Assembly (NCBI GenBank): GCA_023133185.1
Contig: JAGLWX010000184.1
Coordinates: forward strand, 1-6,127
From: Fidelibacterota bacterium
Lineage (GTDB): Bacteria > Fidelibacterota > UBA2242
Direction: 5' to 3'
Length of the DNA stretch: 6,127 nt
Shown: positions 1-6,127 of the stretch, piece by piece
Position numbering within the stretch: the stretch's first letter is position 1
How the letters are laid out: each line of letters opens with the position of its first letter
Made by a program: the position numbers and the translations under genes
Notes under the pieces: generated by a model
Told to the model about the DNA's origin: nothing
Databases searched by the model: none
The model's input: only the letters and a program-made list of their open reading frames with translations

Positions 1-1768
1 ATTCATCCTGTTGGGGATGGCGAACACCGTCACCATTGGCATCACCCAGGATTGGATCATTTGAAGGATCGGCATTAATTTCATTGATTATAATGGACAC
101 AGGTTGCTGGAAGGCGTTGATAAAGTTAGCCGTAATGACTTTCGAACTTTTCATGGAGATGGTCACCGGATTTACGATAGCCGTTTCATCACCCGACCAT
201 TGATCAAAAATATATAAGCCGTTGGCATGGGCTGTAAGGGTTACGATGTCGCCATAACCAAATTCCGTCTTCGTGGCGCTTACTTCATCCAGTTCTACTG
301 AACCAGCGCCAGCCGGAGATACATTTACAGTCAATGTATACGCTAGTGTGGCAAAACCCTCCACCGTAGTACCCGGTGAAAAATAAGCGGTACTAACGTT
401 CAAATGTTCGGTAAAAGGATCATCCTGTTCCTGACCGGCATCGGGACTGCGGGTAATGGAATTATCATTAGCGGTATTGACAGCCGTACTTAGTTTAAAT
501 TCCCATGTCAGATCTGATACGGCGGTACTCGTGGGCTCACCGGCTCCGGCAACACTTCCAAAGGCCAAATAAGTATTATCCAGACCATTCACGGATTGCA
601 TAACAACATAGTCACCGGCTTCATCAAGCCCATCACCAATGCTGCCACCAGCAGTAAAAACTTTGGTCTTTAGCAGATCGGCATCATATCCCGGGAAGCC
701 GGTCACGTTTCCACCGCCAAAGATGACAACAAATTCATTCTGTTGCAGGATATACCCATCAGGAAACTGAAAATTCAGGGCATCGTCATCTCCCAATTTC
801 CAGCCGGTCAGATCAACAGCTTTAGGAGATACATTGACTAATTCGACAAATTCATCCTGCAGCGCATCGCGAGTACCATCTCCGTTCGCATCACCATATT
901 GGGCATCGTCATGAGGATCTGCCAGAACTTCGTTGATGAGTATTCTAGAATCCCGAATAACTTTGACCCATTCCGGAGTAGCAAAGCCAAGCGACGAATC
1001 CGGATCGCCCAGTGTTCCGGTAAATCCATAGCCGCTGGCATCCTCGGCAACAGTTCCCGAGCCTTCATCAAGGTGCCACAATGCAATTGTGTAGGCATCC
1101 GCTTCCAGTGGCTCTTCCGGAACATCGAAATCAGCAGTGTACCGTGCGATGCCCGATACTCTCACTTCATCGATGCAACCGGGCCAGGTTTCATAGCGCT
1201 GATACCACAAATCCTGGCAACCGATACCGATATTAATCAGCTGCGTACCATTTGATACTCCATAACATTTTTCGCCTTCGGTATTGGGTTCCATTTCCTG
1301 TTGTTGTTTCCCATCAATGAACAAGCGCATGGAATCTTCTGTATCCCAAACGTAGGCCACATGATACCAGCGGGCATCGAAAACATCGTTATCGGATTGA
1401 ATAAGCTGTGTCGGATAATTCGCCGCATCACCGCTTTGAATAAAGCACTTCATTATACCTTCATCCCGGTACCAGTGCAGTCCCATATCGCCAACCCAGT
1501 TGCCGGAAATATTTTTACAGAAAATATAGTTGTAATCCGGACCGTGTGTATCGCCTTTATAAATTGTATCCGGTTTAAACCACATTTCAACTGTTCCGGC
1601 CGCCAGCATTCCGGGCCATAAACTTGGTGTGTCATAAACAGTAACCTTATCGTGTTCTTCTTGGATAAAATGGAGACAGTTGCCCCATTGAGCCGATGTC
1701 TTCATCGGACTCAAGACCAGAAGTAACATTAAAACCATTGCAATGCTAACAATTTTTGACATCTTCAT
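1..1768 (-). CDS. Secreted LamG / lamin-tail-domain / InlB-repeat protein, C-terminus beyond the window
   Basis: Open from ATG at 1768 to the window edge, giving 589 complete codons and no stop, so the 3' end is missing. Residues 1-26 form a signal peptide: Lys near the start, a Met/Leu/Val-rich core, and likely cleavage after TSA. Residues about 30-252 look like a concanavalin A-like LamG (Laminin_G_3) domain, with TVEMWFKPD, RWYHVAYVWD, RLFIDGKQQ, IDEVRVSGIARY and ALWHLDEGSGTV. Residues about 276-440 look like a lamin-tail domain (LTD), with INEVLADP, GDANGDG, DEFVELVN, DLTGWKLGD and EFVVIFGGG. Residues about 476-550 resemble a divergent InlB B-repeat (LTVNVSPAGAGSV, FDQWSGDE, KVITANF). A second LTD begins at 559. 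Six cysteines (31-198) all lie in the LamG part. The start is supported by AAAGGAG six bases upstream; an in-frame ATG two codons later is less well placed. The role is probably a surface adhesin or glycan/protein-binding protein; no catalytic motif was seen. A T9SS sorting domain may lie in the missing C-terminus, but that is a guess. Confidence 0.88.
   Translation of the reverse strand, partial: MKMSKIVSIAMVLMLLLVLSPMKTSAQWGNCLHFIQEEHDKVTVYDTPSLWPGMLAAGTVEMWFKPDTIYKGDTHGPDYNYIFCKNISGNWVGDMGLHWYRDEGIMKCFIQSGDAANYPTQLIQSDNDVFDARWYHVAYVWDTEDSMRLFIDGKQQQEMEPNTEGEKCYGVSNGTQLINIGIGCQDLWYQRYETWPGCIDEVRVSGIARYTADFDVPEEPLEADAYTIALWHLDEGSGTVAEDASGYGFTGTLGDPDSSLGFATPEWVKVIRDSRILINEVLADPHDDAQYGDANGDGTRDALQDEFVELVNVSPKAVDLTGWKLGDDDALNFQFPDGYILQQNEFVVIFGGGNVTGFPGYDADLLKTKVFTAGGSIGDGLDEAGDYVVMQSVNGLDNTYLAFGSVAGAGEPTSTAVSDLTWEFKLSTAVNTANDNSITRSPDAGQEQDDPFTEHLNVSTAYFSPGTTVEGFATLAYTLTVNVSPAGAGSVELDEVSATKTEFGYGDIVTLTAHANGLYIFDQWSGDETAIVNPVTISMKSSKVITANFINAFQQPVSIIINEINADPSNDPILGDANGDGVRHPQQDE
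2..94 (-). repeat. Second lamin-tail-domain copy, opening segment (repeat of 851-943)
   Basis: Residues 559-589 of the LamG/LTD protein align without gaps to residues 276-306 of the same protein, with 19 of 31 positions identical. Both have INE, ADP, GDANGDG, R and QDE at matching spacing. The copy is cut by the window edge just as the DEF segment begins. This shows that the LTD module is at least duplicated within the gene. Confidence 0.8.
851..943 (-). repeat. First lamin-tail-domain copy, opening segment
   Basis: Residues 276-306 open the first LTD. They carry a loop D293-A-N295-G-D297-G-T299-R-D301 that resembles a dockerin/EF-hand-type calcium loop, followed by Q304-D-E. The same loop recurs in the second copy at the left edge, with His replacing D301. 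Calcium binding is inferred from residue spacing only. Confidence 0.75.
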
Positions 1769-1832
1769 TAAACTCTCCTTTATATTTAAATTTGTTTTTC
1801 GACATGCTCTTATTAAGTGTAACCAAAAAAGT
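1769..1832 (-). other. 64 bp intergenic gap between porV-like gene and LamG/LTD gene
   Basis: AT-rich gap, the largest in the window. On the minus strand it holds a T6 run (1825-1830) shortly after the porV-like stop and the ribosome binding site at its end. No sigma-70-like -35/-10 pair with good spacing and no clear Bacteroidota-type -33/-7 pair was recognised, and no GC-rich terminator hairpin is present. Read-through from the upstream gene is possible. Confidence 0.5.
1775..1781 (-). promoter_or_regulatory. Ribosome binding site of the LamG/LTD gene
   Basis: The minus strand reads AAAGGAG, then six bases (AGTTTA), then ATG. This is a strong Shine-Dalgarno match and fixes the start at 1768. 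Confidence 0.8.
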
Positions 1833-2903
1833 CTATATTTTCAAGTCTATTGAAAACCGTTGTACATTTTCCAAAAGCCCCCAATCGGCAAAGGAATAAT
1901 TAAATGACAGACCGAAAGAATTTTTCAATGGTGCCTCCAGTCCAAAACCGTAAGTCAGTCCATTTTCACTGTCACTGTCATAGAGTGACTCATAACCGGT
2001 TCGAATATAAAACATATTCATTAAACAGTACTCAACCCCCACATTAACGCTTTCTACATTATTGGCCGGATGGTTCAAATCGGTCGTTAGTGTCAGATGG
2101 TTTTTATCGGTTAATGAAATCGAATAGGCAATCCCAAACCGGAACAGCAGGGGCAGTGGGTAGTTTTCCATTTTATATAAAACATTCAACCGGTCATTTG
2201 AATAATTCTGTTTATCGGCGTCATAAGCCCGGACCAGATCCCGGCCATCCAGTTTCATTGTGGTTCCGAAATTGGAGATGCTTGTTCCCAGTGTCAGTCC
2301 TTTCAGTTGGGATTTGTACAGTACCCCAAAATCAAGGGCTGCCGCGCTCGCAGATTCATTCCATATCTGCATCCGAATATATTTGGCGCTCATTCCGAAC
2401 GAAAACCGGTCGGTAATCCTGACCGCAAACGAAGTTGACAGCGCTATATCCGATGCCAACCAGTACTCTCCGGTACCCTCGGGAAGGTCGATCGTTCGCA
2501 CCGGCTGTTCATCAACATAATCCAGGATAGTAGCATTAATGCCCCACGTAAAAGTACCACCAAGAGGAATAACCAGCCCAAAATATTCATGTCTGGTATT
2601 TGCCAGCCACTCGGTATATATAGCAGATATGGAAACCGACTGAATTTGCGTGATCCCGGCAGGATTCCAGTAAAGGGCACTGATATCATTCGCAATTGCG
2701 GTAAATGCACCACCCAAAGCCTGGGCTCTCGCACCGACACCGATTTCAAGAAAAGGCGCTGCCGATGTGGCTCGCTTTTTGACATCTGCCACATAGTTCC
2801 CTTTATAGTAATCCTCTTCCGTAACCTGTGCGACAAGATTCATTGACAGCCCGATCAGGATCAGGACGAATGGCCAAATTATTAACTTTTTAACAACTAA
2901 CAT
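1833..2903 (-). CDS. PorV/PorQ-family outer-membrane beta-barrel protein
   Basis: A 356-residue protein with a signal peptide (residues 1-25/26, Lys5-Lys6 then a hydrophobic core ending LVAQ). Residues 51-84 carry the hallmark of the PorV/PorQ family (FadL-like barrel fold): FLEIGVGARAQALGGAFTA followed by ANDISALYWNPAGI. The rest is alternating amphipathic strands with aromatic-rich turns (EYFGLVIPLGG, FSFGMSAKYIRMQIW, VNVGVEYCLMNMFYIRTGYES, LTYGFGLEAPL, FGLSFNYSFADWG), ending in a terminal strand RFSIDLKI. Length suits the family. In Bacteroidota, PorV binds T9SS cargo and carries it from the translocon to the attachment complex, and PorQ-like members serve related roles. Here the gene follows by 28 bp a gene whose product ends in a T9SS-like sorting domain, which fits a role in that protein's export or anchoring (inference). 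Start ATG has GGAG six bases upstream. Family assignment is firm; the specific function is not. Confidence 0.9.
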   Translation of the reverse strand: MLVVKKLIIWPFVLILIGLSMNLVAQVTEEDYYKGNYVADVKKRATSAAPFLEIGVGARAQALGGAFTAIANDISALYWNPAGITQIQSVSISAIYTEWLANTRHEYFGLVIPLGGTFTWGINATILDYVDEQPVRTIDLPEGTGEYWLASDIALSTSFAVRITDRFSFGMSAKYIRMQIWNESASAAALDFGVLYKSQLKGLTLGTSISNFGTTMKLDGRDLVRAYDADKQNYSNDRLNVLYKMENYPLPLLFRFGIAYSISLTDKNHLTLTTDLNHPANNVESVNVGVEYCLMNMFYIRTGYESLYDSDSENGLTYGFGLEAPLKNSFGLSFNYSFADWGLLENVQRFSIDLKI

Positions 2904-2909
2904 ATAATA

Positions 2910-2913
2910 CTCC
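2910..2913 (-). promoter_or_regulatory. Ribosome binding site of the porV-like gene
   Basis: GGAG lies six bases before the ATG at 2903, inside the 28 bp gap after the upstream stop codon. It supports this start and translation from a shared transcript. Confidence 0.65.
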
Positions 2914-2931
2914 GCATAAAGAGATCATCGC

Positions 2932-5900
2932 TTATTTAATAATGGCAAATTTTCCAATTTTTGAACCGATCCCCGGTGCCTCAACATGGAAAATATACAC
3001 TCCAAAAGAGACTGTAAGTTCATCTTCACTAATCAAATCCCAGGATTCTGCACCGCCGTCGGTTAGTCCGGCAGAATGGTGTATTGTCTTTACACGTTTG
3101 CCACTCATAGTAAAAATACGGATAGTGCATTCCTGTGGTAAATTCACAAAATCCACCCGGCGCTCGCCCCGGCCACTGGAATAGAAGAGTGGCTTTTCCC
3201 AGCTTGCCGTAACGATATATGGATCGGGAACCACATAGATATCATCCAGACTGCTTTTTGCTTCCGGCTGACTGATTGCCGAAGCCCGGGTTGTAAAACG
3301 CAGCGTATCATCGGAAGTAAAGGGTTTATAAACTTTTACTTCAAATATATCACCTGATTCCGGTATAATGGGATTTTCCAGGTTTGGATCGTCACGGAAG
3401 TAGATTTGCCAGGTATCATTGTAATTAAAACCTCTGGCATTTATAACCGGAAAAACTTTGTCTCCGGCATTTAGGACACTGTCTTTATTAATGAGTTCAT
3501 TAAAAATGAAATCCATCTGTTCATTTCTGGTAGTGCTCCACACCTGGAAATTGACCGGATAGCTTTGCCAGGCTAATGGATTGTAGCAGGTATCAGCATT
3601 GGGGCCTAAAACCCGGATTTCAATGTCTTCGGGTAATCGAATTATTTTTACACCCCAGGCTGTATCAACTTCAACAGGTAGGTTAGAATCTCCCACCTTC
3701 CAGCCATATTCTTTGATATAGGTGGAATCATTATTGAATTCAAATTGAAGTCCATCAAACAGTTCCTTACTAATATCAAATTCATCATAGGCATTTTGAT
3801 ACAATATCTTGCTATCAGTGATATCCTGTACTTTTATACTATCTGTATTACGCGCATCGGTAGAATCATCCAGGAAGGTAATTTCATAGGTATGGCTGTC
3901 CTTAACGCTGTCTGATACAATTATGTTGACCGCATAATCACCAGTTGCCAGACCGTAATGTTCAATGTCATCGATTCCTCCGGCAATATAACCGGCGCTG
4001 GGCGCATTGGGCACCACAACAGCACAATTCCGGTCAACACTGATGACATTACCTAACAGATCGGTTTGAATAATTTTCGAACATTCAACCGGAGCTACCG
4101 GAGCCAGTAGATCATACCGGGAATATCCCTTCTCGTAAAAATCATAATCATAACCCTTATCATAAGAACATACCGCATAATAATAGGTTCGCCCATTTTC
4201 AACGTCTTCATCAACATAGTAATATTTCAGTCCGGTGTCATCGCCCATATAAAAATGTGCACCGGTTCCTTCGATTTCTCTGGGATGTGTTCCTTTGAGA
4301 CCATCGACCACGTCAAACTGGGCAATCGGTTTCCAGTAGATTGCTGCTCCGTACGCATCAGTGATCGTTTTTATTTCGTTAAAGGAGGGATCCGTCGATC
4401 TGTAAACCAGATATCCTTCAAAATCTTCACGATAGATCGGGTCAATCGACCGCTCTGAGCCCTTATCCCAGCTCAGAGTGACTTTTCCGTCACCGGCGAC
4501 AGCCGTGAGTCTCGGTTTTAGAGGCGGTTTTGTAAAGTTATAATCCGCATCATAAATCTGCTGCATCGTCCGTTTATTCCGAATGATATCATTGTAATCC
4601 ACTCCAAAAAGACAAGCTATTGCAAATTTACGGGTTTCATCAATTTTAATCCCAAAATAGCCCGAGCCATATACAAACGCAAGATTAGAAGGCTGTACCT
4701 CTGAGAATAATCCCGGGTACATATGATTCCAGGTCCGTTCATCCGGTGCCATGCTTTGAGCCTCGCATAAATTCGCACTGGTCAATCCAATCTGATCGGA
4801 TTCATCGTTATCGGTCTTTCCAAAATTTGGTTCACCGACATCAGGCATACCGTTGGCTTCGGTGCCATCAGTATCGGGAGCTATATAGTCCTGATCATAA
4901 GGGCCAACTCCATCTGAGCCTACATCATCCATGATTTGTTCACCGTAATCCCAGGCTCCGTTATTATTATCGTCTTCATATATACGCCAGTCTCCGTCTT
5001 CGTCGCCTTCCCAGTGCCACTTTGGTTCGCCGTAATTACCGATTGGACCAAAAATGAAGTTTCCCCGATCATTATCCTGACGTTCATCAACCAATCCATT
5101 TTCATCGTCATCAATATTATTGAGCGGATCCCCGGGGCTTTCCAGGAATGCATATCCAAAGTATCCGAGACCAGTTCTTCCACGGTTATCAATACCGTCA
5201 TGATCCCATGTATAGGTAATATCATCAATTACATCAAAACTGGCATGGTCCGGATTGTCATTGGTTCCACCAACCATCGCATCAACATACATCCCAAATA
5301 CAACCGTTTCGAGGTCCTTATGACTTACATTGCCAATATCATAGCGAATAATTAGAATATCTTCAGCTTCAACCGCCGACCATTGGTAACCACGAACCTT
5401 TACTTCGAATCCCAGTCCGCGTCGGCCATCAGGATATCCGGATGAATCGATTGAACTTCCAATAAATGGATAATATTCATACTCATCATTATCACGGTCA
5501 TCCATCACATAATAACTCTCCTGGTCTGCTCTCGTGTAAGCGCCGAATTCACCATTCCAGAGCCCATCACGAGAACCTTGCAAACCAGGATAATCATAAG
5601 GCCAGCTTACCGGCCAGGTTTCCGGTTTATGGCTCATGGCACAAGAATTATCAATATTATCAGTACCTCTATTAAAATATCCGGGGAGCGGTTGCCAATT
5701 ATACCAGTGAGTTCCATCGGGTGAAATATCTCCCGAAGTCGGTTTGGAATATGATTCCGAGACGATATGAACCGTATCACCATTAACATCCAGAATTTCA
5801 GCTCCGGCCATCATAATAAATTCGAAACCGTATACAAAACCAGTGCCCTTCGGCCATTCCATCCTGGGAGGATCATACCGATGGCCCAAATTCCCGTAAT

Positions 5901-6036
5901 TAGAAAATCGAGTAAGAACCAGGTTGCCGTCATGAACACCGGTTCGACGGTCTTCAGGACCTGCAAACACCACTTGCATTCCGATTATTATTATAGAAAC
6001 AATAATAAATGACTGTAATATTACTGACTTGCGCAT
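2932..6036 (-). CDS. Large secreted multidomain protein with fibronectin-type-III-like domain and T9SS type A-like C-terminal sorting domain
   Basis: A 1034-residue protein. Residues 1-25 are a signal peptide (basic RK, Ile/Val-rich core, cleavage after VFA). Residues about 30-300 form a Trp/Tyr/Gly-rich region that I associate with large secreted proteins of Calditrichota/KSB1-type genomes but cannot tie to a named function. Residues 303-415 are Asp/Asn-rich with EF-hand-like loops. Residues about 504-625 resemble a fibronectin type III domain (PRLTAVAGDGKVTLSWD, FEGYLVYRSTD, YYYVDEDVENGRTYYYAVCSYD). Residues about 650-925 are probably beta-rich but unassigned. Residues about 933-1034 resemble a T9SS type A sorting domain: YVVPDPY, FVNLPQECTIRIFTMSGKRVKTI, ESWDL, FGVYIFHVEAPG and terminal KIGKFAIIK. 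The predicted location is the cell surface or secreted. It starts 14 bp after the upstream barrel gene and is followed at 28 bp by the PorV-like gene, so it is probably a locus cargo. No catalytic residues are evident. Confidence 0.9.
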   Translation of the reverse strand: MRKSVILQSFIIVSIIIIGMQVVFAGPEDRRTGVHDGNLVLTRFSNYGNLGHRYDPPRMEWPKGTGFVYGFEFIMMAGAEILDVNGDTVHIVSESYSKPTSGDISPDGTHWYNWQPLPGYFNRGTDNIDNSCAMSHKPETWPVSWPYDYPGLQGSRDGLWNGEFGAYTRADQESYYVMDDRDNDEYEYYPFIGSSIDSSGYPDGRRGLGFEVKVRGYQWSAVEAEDILIIRYDIGNVSHKDLETVVFGMYVDAMVGGTNDNPDHASFDVIDDITYTWDHDGIDNRGRTGLGYFGYAFLESPGDPLNNIDDDENGLVDERQDNDRGNFIFGPIGNYGEPKWHWEGDEDGDWRIYEDDNNNGAWDYGEQIMDDVGSDGVGPYDQDYIAPDTDGTEANGMPDVGEPNFGKTDNDESDQIGLTSANLCEAQSMAPDERTWNHMYPGLFSEVQPSNLAFVYGSGYFGIKIDETRKFAIACLFGVDYNDIIRNKRTMQQIYDADYNFTKPPLKPRLTAVAGDGKVTLSWDKGSERSIDPIYREDFEGYLVYRSTDPSFNEIKTITDAYGAAIYWKPIAQFDVVDGLKGTHPREIEGTGAHFYMGDDTGLKYYYVDEDVENGRTYYYAVCSYDKGYDYDFYEKGYSRYDLLAPVAPVECSKIIQTDLLGNVISVDRNCAVVVPNAPSAGYIAGGIDDIEHYGLATGDYAVNIIVSDSVKDSHTYEITFLDDSTDARNTDSIKVQDITDSKILYQNAYDEFDISKELFDGLQFEFNNDSTYIKEYGWKVGDSNLPVEVDTAWGVKIIRLPEDIEIRVLGPNADTCYNPLAWQSYPVNFQVWSTTRNEQMDFIFNELINKDSVLNAGDKVFPVINARGFNYNDTWQIYFRDDPNLENPIIPESGDIFEVKVYKPFTSDDTLRFTTRASAISQPEAKSSLDDIYVVPDPYIVTASWEKPLFYSSGRGERRVDFVNLPQECTIRIFTMSGKRVKTIHHSAGLTDGGAESWDLISEDELTVSFGVYIFHVEAPGIGSKIGKFAIIK
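2935..3240 (-). other. T9SS type A-like C-terminal sorting domain (residues 933-1034)
   Basis: Seen: VVPDPY opening, a strand-turn FVNLPQECTIRIFTMSGKRVKTI, a WDL...GVYIFHVEA strand pair, and a closing KFAIIK with C-terminal Lys. Known: Por secretion tail domains follow the order PNP, LP...V.I.V.D..G..V, W.G.D..G, SGVY.Y.L, K-hydrophobic-K. The copy here carries Asp in place of the usual Asn of PNP, has an insertion of about 20 residues between VPDPY and FVNLP, and has FGVY in place of SGVY. Confidence 0.75.
4162..4527 (-). other. Fibronectin type III-like domain (residues 504-625)
   Basis: PRLTAVAGDGKVTLSWD gives the A and B strands with the conserved Trp, GYLVYRSTD gives the C strand, and a Tyr-rich YYYVDEDVENGRTYYYAVCSYD gives the F and G region with the usual Tyr-x-V/A pattern. 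A roughly 45-residue insertion (IKPIAQFDVVDGLKG region, about 556-600) makes it longer than a standard domain of about 90 residues. Confidence 0.65.
4792..5124 (-). other. Asp/Asn-rich region with EF-hand-like calcium loops (residues 305-415)
   Basis: Residues 355-366 (DDNNNGAWDYGE, at 4939-4974) fit a 12-residue EF-hand loop: D at 1, N at 3 and 5, G at 6, D at 9 and E at 12. Residues 391-402 repeat the pattern in degenerate form (NG, D, GE conserved; Gly replaces D at 1). Residues 309-318 (DDDENGLVDE) give a third partial copy. Spacing of the two best copies is 36 residues. Calcium binding is inferred from these patterns; there are no flanking helices typical of true EF-hands, so a dockerin-like or thrombospondin-3-like loop is more likely. 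Confidence 0.6.
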
Positions 6037-6043
6037 CTATTCA

Positions 6044-6049
6044 TCCTCT
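6044..6049 (-). promoter_or_regulatory. Ribosome binding site of the 1034-residue protein gene
   Basis: The minus strand reads AGAGGA followed by seven bases and the ATG at 6036. It lies in the 14 bp gap after the upstream stop codon, which fits coupled translation within an operon. Confidence 0.6.
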
Positions 6050-6050
6050 G

Positions 6051-6127
6051 TTAGAAATCGATGTTTAATCCGATAACAACCCGACGTGGTCTGGAATAAA
6101 AATCATCTTCCCATAAAAGATTACCAT
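6051..6127 (-). CDS. C-terminus of a probable outer-membrane beta-barrel, likely TonB-dependent receptor (partial)
   Basis: One minus-strand frame is open from the window edge to TAA at 6051-6053 and encodes 24 residues, GNLLWEDDFY then SRPRRVVIGLNIDF. The end has the form of an outer-membrane beta-signal: a final amphipathic strand VVIGLNIDF with a C-terminal Phe, preceded by a basic PRR turn. Endings such as PRxVxxGLxxxF are common in TonB-dependent receptors, so a receptor of this kind is the best guess, but any large barrel would fit. The other two frames close at or near the edge or end at 6064-6066. The stop is 14 bp before the next start, so this gene probably heads the same operon. 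The 5' portion is outside the window. Confidence 0.6.
   Translation of the reverse strand, partial: GNLLWEDDFYSRPRRVVIGLNIDF

Noticed and set aside
899..1255. Plus-strand open frame of about 118 codons
   Set aside because: It lies wholly antisense to the LamG/LTD gene, whose reading frame gives clear domain motifs. It has no good ribosome binding site and no recognisable protein features.
1769..1832. Possible promoter in the 64 bp gap
   Set aside because: AT-rich elements are present, but no -35/-10 or -33/-7 pair with acceptable spacing stands out, so no promoter is called.
2444..2836. Minus-strand open frame of about 130 codons overlapping the porV-like gene
   Set aside because: It is an alternate frame within a gene with firm family motifs, and its translation is rich in Arg, Met and Ser without domain character.
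4936..5355. Plus-strand open frame of about 139 codons, Ile/Val-rich and membrane-like
   Set aside because: It is the antisense of the Asp/Asn-rich stretch: GAT/AAT codons read in reverse give ATC/ATT (Ile), which produces a false hydrophobic protein.
6064..6127. Minus-strand ATG frame starting at the right edge and ending TAA at 6064-6066
   Set aside because: Only about 20 codons, and it overlaps the frame that ends in a convincing outer-membrane beta-signal strand.
1..6127. CRISPR arrays, tRNA or rRNA genes, insertion sequences, integrase or attachment sites
   Set aside because: No regularly spaced direct repeats, cloverleaf-like sequence, transposase motifs or terminal inverted repeats were seen. 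Nearly all of the window is covered by the four coding regions.

Overview
The window holds four consecutive genes, all on the minus strand, that encode exported or outer-membrane proteins. In transcription order (right to left) they are: the last 24 codons of a probable outer-membrane beta-barrel, most like a TonB-dependent receptor (6051-6127, partial); a 1034-residue secreted multidomain protein with a C-terminal domain resembling type IX secretion (T9SS) type A sorting domains (2932-6036); a 356-residue PorV/PorQ-family outer-membrane protein (1833-2903); and the first 589 residues of a secreted LamG / lamin-tail-domain / InlB-repeat protein that runs off the left edge (1-1768, partial). 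The gaps between the first three genes are 14 and 28 bp, and each downstream start has a Shine-Dalgarno-like sequence, so they look like one operon. The 64 bp gap before the last gene is compatible with read-through or a separate promoter; no convincing promoter could be assigned.

The sequence suggests a member of the FCB superphylum with a diderm envelope and a T9SS-like export route. PorV-type barrels, C-terminal sorting domains ending in GVYIFHVEAPG...KIGKFAIIK, large Asp-rich secreted proteins and LTD modules are, from memory, typical of Calditrichota, KSB1, Neomarinimicrobiota and Ignavibacteria-type genomes. Purine-rich Shine-Dalgarno sequences at all three visible starts are less typical of classical Bacteroidota, where SD use is weak. 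The exact phylum cannot be settled from this window.

A working model, which is inference, is a locus-specific cell-surface module. The upstream barrel sits in the outer membrane, the 1034-residue protein is exported to the surface through a T9SS-like system, the PorV-like protein acts as a dedicated partner or shuttle for locus-encoded cargo, and the LamG/LTD protein is a further surface adhesin-like component. No catalytic domain was recognised in any of the four. No RNA genes, mobile elements, CRISPR arrays or origins were seen. The only gene-free stretches are short intergenic gaps of 64 bp or less.
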